Shown piece after piece: positions 59,284 through 64,000 of a stretch of 64,000 nucleotides of DNA. Both the position numbers and the translations under genes were made by a program. The notes below the pieces were generated by a model. It did not search any database. It was not told the origin of the DNA and saw nothing but the letters and a program-made list of their open reading frames with translations. The DNA lies in the NCBI GenBank assembly GCA_022497155.1, contig MU385771.1, forward strand, positions 186,001-250,000. The letters run 5' to 3'. How positions within the stretch are numbered: the first letter of the stretch is position 1; each line of letters begins with the position of its first letter. Origin of the DNA: Whalleya microplaca. Taxonomy: Eukaryota; Ascomycota; Sordariomycetes; Xylariales; Xylariaceae.

Positions 59284-62200
59284 CGTCCAGCATAAGGATC
59301 GCTGCAGGTATAGATGTTGAGTGACCTTCGGTGAAAGGTCATAGGTGAGTATTTAATCATTGAAGAGGTCGGCCCTCTCACCTATCCAGATAATGGGGTG
59401 GTTACGAATAAATGGAAGGCAGTGTCTTTGTGTAGCAACGAAGGAATACATGAGAGATGAATTCATTGGTCGATGGTGAGGTCAACTTATATAGAAGGGT
59501 ACTTCTAGGCTGCATATGCACATCCTGATTGGTCTATGCCTAGGTATGTTGTGTCGTGTGGGTGGTAGATTCAAGGTAAAAATGGCTGCCTATTATTGAT
59601 CAAAACCGGGCATTAGATTCAACAGAATGCAGGTTGTCAGCGCCACCACTTAATATATCTCAGACGAGCTGTACTTGGCTAGACTGGGGGTGGCCATATG
59701 CGTGTAGAAAATATGTCTCACGGCGATTTGAGGATGGCGTAATTGGCAAATTAGTGTACCCCTGATCTGTGTTACAGACAGAGGACCTCTAAGGGGTTTT
59801 CTGACTGAAAATTGCGTGCTATAAAGCGTATAATAGATGACTAAGTGGTATCTATGAAGCTATAAGAGCTAGGATACTATTTGGGTATTCCGCGGGCATC
59901 GATGTCGTGATAGTTCCTATTGGTACCTTAGATTGAGGTAATCTTCCGGTAGGATCTTCTGTGTCCACCTTGATAAACAATTTATAAAATATTGTACGAA
60001 CACAAAGCTAACTTAGAAAGATGGCTTCCTGAAGCGTTCATTGAATATACGTTCAAATTGAGATTTACTTCCTGCACCATAAGCTGTATCTGTATTTCTC
60101 CAACCTATAAATGAATGGGCCTGGGAATAATTCTGAGAAGCTGAACTTTAGGTCTCAGCATTTGTTATACAACGAAAGATTCTGAGTTATAAACCTAGGA
60201 CACCCGACTTCACTACGCCCACGACCTCCGTTGGTGCCCACGCTGACCAAATCTACATGATTCTGTGATTCCTATGCGCAGTAGTCTCAACCTGCGATGT
60301 TGGCCTAAAGCCGACAGTCTCCGTTGATGTACATACATTGTATCTATATATATTCTAACGGTTCCTTCAATAGCAGACTGCTTGGTAAGCTCGGCTTACC
60401 ATGCTACCTATTCGGGTACTACACCCATTTCGTGGAAAGATTGTATTTCGGGACCAATAGAAATCGAACATTAGCTAAGCTGGGGCGACGAATCTCCGGG
60501 ACGTTGACTTTAGTGTCATTGAATCAAATAGAAAACATATTTGGAAGTAGTTCTAATATTCGCAGGATTCTTAAGGTAGCATAATGTTGCCTCTACTTCT
60601 CTCATATGCATTTTCAGTGGTAGGGAGTGAGTGGCACCTATGAGCTCGCACAATAGGAGAAAGGTTAGATGCTAGGGCCAGAGGCTATACAGACTGGTAA
60701 TTATTGAGACATCCACGCATGATCATTGCTAACTGGTGGAAACGGCAATATTGTATCTCTTTCTAAGAGGTGTCTATACTTAATGGCATCTTCTATTCTA
60801 ATAAAATATATGATTTACATCCCTGGAAGATTATTGGCTGCATACAAAATCTATTCTTGATAAAGTTGAGAAACTAGAATAAACTACGTCATTATGAACG
60901 TCGGGAAATCAGCTAATATATATGTTCAAATTACCACCTAAACCTCACGAAATACAAGCTCTCACCAGGAAATGACTTGACTTGGTAGCCATTTTAGGGT
61001 TGTTCAGCCAAAGCTTCTTACGGAATGATGGCCCCGATTGTTCAAGGACAACCATTGAGTCTAGAACAGACTTTGGATTTTAGAATATGTCAACGTTTAT
61101 ACTACCTACTTGTAGCCTTAGTGCCTACTGTACGTGCGTCTCTATATCTTCCATCCAAGCTGATCCTCTATATAAAGGGATGTGTATGAGATTACATTCT
61201 AGTTCAAAGGGTAAGCGGCTCCTTGTTAGATTAGCAAGTCATCTATGAACGCGTACATATTGGGGGTTAGTACCCCCGGAGCAGCAGACAACGGGTCAAT
61301 TTGCAAGGTCCCAAGTTATTCGATGTTGGAGTTGTATGTACAGTACCAGTGGATGCGCCGTGTTGGGTTTCGGGCACCTTGCTAATAAGAGTCCTATGCT
61401 GCCATGGCTAGGGGTGTCTATATACATATCTAGGAAAGTAAATCGAGATCACAGTGGTGTTAGGTTCTAGTTGGGCCAGTACACTACCTCCGCCATGACA
61501 AGGCATCATTGCAGGGCTCCGGCTTATTCCAAGGTTGTGCGGGTCGGGGCTGATCGGAGGGGTGGAGTCTGCAACGGCAAGCGACGACTGCGCCGGGACC
61601 CGGGACCAATCCCGTCTTACATAGGTCATGAAACTGAAGTAATAGGTATTCGAAGTAACGGATTAATTCTATGATTGGTTTCATTTGTAGTCTACTTTCT
61701 ATGAACCTACGTATATAATGTACTATTTCCACACGTGTCTGATCTCATAACCAATGAGTTTGAATAACTGTTTCAAGAAAAGTAGCCTTCATATTCCAGC
61801 GCATGTCAGGACTGAACAATCATACGATTGTCAATCACCTTGCACACTTGCACACTGACAACGACTAGGCCAAGAAAACCTTGGTTAGCTAATGCCGAAG
61901 AACCATACAGCTTTTGCTCAAGGGTGGCCCTTTAAATAATTAAGAGTCTCAGAATTGGCGGTGAGAAATAGCGGTGGATGCTCTGAGTTGTCACTTTAGG
62001 CCCTAGGGTTTACTTAGGCCCTTAGCTTCGCTCACGATACCGGGGGTAGAACGGCGTTTGTATGAGCGAAACTTGGGTTTTCGAGTGGTAGCATGATGTT
62101 GTTGATAAATCAAGAGTAGACATGAAAAAATAAACCTAGTGACCGTCACGAATTCAAGACATCTACGAGTTGAAGCTGTTGGCAACGAGAGCGAGAATAC

Positions 62201-62473
62201 TTGCTTACATATAGGTACTGGACGGCCCCCGGTAGACGAATACTACAACGCAGTAAGCGATCATAGTCACCAAGTGGGGATTGCATCATCCCGCATGTTT
62301 ACCGCAACTTATTACCTCCGTAAAGTTAGGAGATTAAGCGTTGCGGAGATTTCTCTCATTCGACCCAGAAGGTTTTACATACCACATGCTACATACCTGC
62401 TACCTGCCTATCCATATTGTCTTCTATAGTTATTCAGTACAGGTAGGCACTTTGCACAAGTATAGCGAATGCC
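59284..62473. other. long gene-poor region
   Basis: No coding region is supported over 3.2 kb. The open frames at 60324-60584, 61408-61629, 61471-61674 and 62139-62429 overlap, lack motifs and have no splice partners. No copy of the LTR families seen at 4-21 kb was found here. The last 100 bp are the 5' flank of the DUF1776 gene. Confidence 0.45.
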
Positions 62474-64000
62474 ATGTCCGCCGACGACCAGCAGTTCCTG
62501 GACCTGGTTAGTAAATAAGTCCGTCGATACAATAAAACAGTCTTGGCTAACGCAGGCATGTGACAGCTCTCGTCCATCCCGAACCAAATCCGACGATACT
62601 CGGGAGACGTAGCAGAGTATGTCGACAAGGTCGTCGACCAAGCCGCGGACCAGGTCCGAGATACGCTATCGTCGGCGCCGTGGGTGCCCGACTATATGCG
62701 ACCGACCGTCCCGTCGCGGCCGCCTCCCGTGGTGCTCGTGCCGCTGAGCACATACGAGCGAGTACAGAACTGGCTCGTCCGACACAAGATCCTCACCGGT
62801 GCTATAATCGTAGCCTTCGGCTATGTGACGTACCGGACCGTACGGCATACCAAGCTCACACATAAGCCTCGCCGGGCAAAGCGGGCTCGCAATGGTGGCA
62901 GACTCGAGGTCGTGGTCATCGCCGGCTCGCCCACGCTGCCGCTGACGAAGTCGCTGTCCCTGGATATGGAGAGGAGGGGCTTCATCGTTTACATCGTCTG
63001 CAACACGATCGAAGACGAGCTAGCGGTGCAGAGCCTCTCACGCCCGGACATCAAGCCGTTGGGCATCGATATCACGGATGTAAGTGGTCCTTCGGTCGAT
63101 CCCCCACCACCAGTCCGGTGCCCCCACTGCTGCTGCTACTGCTGCTGTTCGTGATGGCTAACGTACATGTCTGTCCATCCAGCCTCCCAACGCCGGCCAG
63201 GCCATCGAGCGCTTCGCCGCTTATCTGCAAACACCGCATGCGGCCGTCCCCGGCGCTCGACCAAACCACCTGAGCCTGAAGTCCGTGATCCTGATCCCCT
63301 CACTAACCTACCAAACCTCGCCGATCGCGACGATCCCGCCGTCGAGCTTCGCCGACCTCTTCAACACACACCTACTACAGCCGATCCTCACAATCCAGTC
63401 CTTCCTGCCGCTCCTCACAACGCGCATAAACCCGCCCAGCGAGAAACCCGAGCCCTCATCCTCGACATCCTCATCGCCATCGTCACCATCGACCCCGCGC
63501 GTCCTCGTCTTCACGCCCTCGATCATCTCCTCGATCAACCCGCCGTTCCACGCGCCCGAGGCGACGGTGTGTTCGGCGCTGTCGGCCTTCACCGAGGTCC
63601 TCAGCGCCGAGCTGCGACCCCTCGACATCCCCGTGACGCACGTGCAGCTCGGCACCTTCGACTTCGCCGGCTTCACGCCCGCGCGCCCCCACACCCACAC
63701 CTACCCGCACCCCTCGCACCACCACCCCCACGCGCCCGCGCAGTCCACCCTGCAGTGGCCCGAGGCCGCGCGCCAAGCCTACGGGCGCAACTACGTGACG
63801 CAGAACGCGTCGGCGATCGCGGCGGGGCGGATCCGCGGGCTCCGGGGCAGCTCGCTGCGCGATCTGCATAATGCCGTCTTCGACGTCATCGACGGCTCGG
63901 ACCAGAGCGCCGTCGTGCGCGTGGGGCTGGGCGCGGGCCTGTACGGGTTCGTGGGGCGGTGGGCCCCGCGGGGCCTCGTCGCGTGGATGATGGGGATCCG
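62474..64000 (+). CDS. DUF1776 family protein, 3' end beyond the window
   Basis: Exons 62474-62506, 62567-63079 and 63183 to the window edge join in frame to at least 454 residues. The N-terminus (MSADDQQFLDL, LSSIPNQIRRYSGDVAEYVD) is followed by a membrane-like helix in LTGAIIVAFGYVTYRTV and a basic stretch (KPRRAKRARNGG). A Rossmann-like region follows: LEVVVIAGSPTLPLTKSLSL, DMERRGFIVYIVCNTIEDE, then SLKSVILIPSLTYQ, VLVFTPSIISSINPPFHAPE and LDIPVTHVQLGTFDFAGF. This matches the fungal DUF1776 proteins, distantly related to short-chain dehydrogenases but without a clear catalytic set. A His/Pro-rich insert is seen near 63690-63740. Function is unknown. The frame is open at 64000. Confidence 0.87.

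Noticed and set aside
60324..60584. 86-codon plus-strand frame
   Set aside because: Composition resembles translated AT-rich intergenic DNA and no family is recognisable.

Overview
The window looks like the nuclear genome of a filamentous ascomycete (Pezizomycotina, most likely Sordariomycetes; the order is inferred). The genes are interrupted by many short GT..AG introns, mostly 45-130 nt, and the products are fungal families: mitochondrial TyrRS of the CYT-18 type, a LaeA-type methyltransferase, SFH5, NPR2, DSK2, VPS53 and a DUF1776 protein. Every exon model given here was joined by hand, and the summed exon lengths keep the reading frame. None was checked against transcripts or databases.

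The window falls into two compartments. Positions 1 to about 22,000 are accessory-like and decayed. They hold a complete four-exon cytochrome P450, an SRR1-like protein, a long single-exon MOSC/ferredoxin-reductase/ferredoxin fusion, a cutinase-like gene whose spliced product lacks the nucleophile serine, and one large five-exon gene for a C2H2 zinc-finger protein with an ankyrin-like region and a C-terminal array of S/G-LFG repeats. Among these lie the remains of an amidase, a methyltransferase and an MFS transporter. Their frames are broken by stops of the transition type (TAG, TGA, TAA) and by frameshifts. Five solo LTR-like repeats fall into two families, and a foldback (MITE-like) sequence is also present. 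The P450, oxidoreductase, methyltransferase, amidase and transporter together suggest a dead or dying metabolic gene cluster.

Positions 22,000 to 64,000 are core-like. The genes here are intact and mostly housekeeping: a small Tyr/Ser/Asn/Gly-rich protein, thioredoxin reductase, a PQ-loop membrane protein, SFH5, NPR2, mitochondrial TyrRS, SDH4, VPS53, a GH18 chitinase, a LaeA-like methyltransferase, DSK2, a zeta-crystallin-type reductase, a metallo-beta-lactamase-fold protein, an amidase, a class I methyltransferase, a single-pass membrane protein and a DUF1776 protein cut by the window end. Several pairs are divergent and may share regulatory DNA (SFH5/NPR2, mt-TyrRS/SDH4). One pair is closely convergent (reductase/MBL, 61 bp). 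Two long stretches, 40.7-45.3 kb and 59.3-62.5 kb, have no gene that I can support.

No rRNA, tRNA, CRISPR array or viral gene was recognised. Functions come from motif and family recognition by eye.
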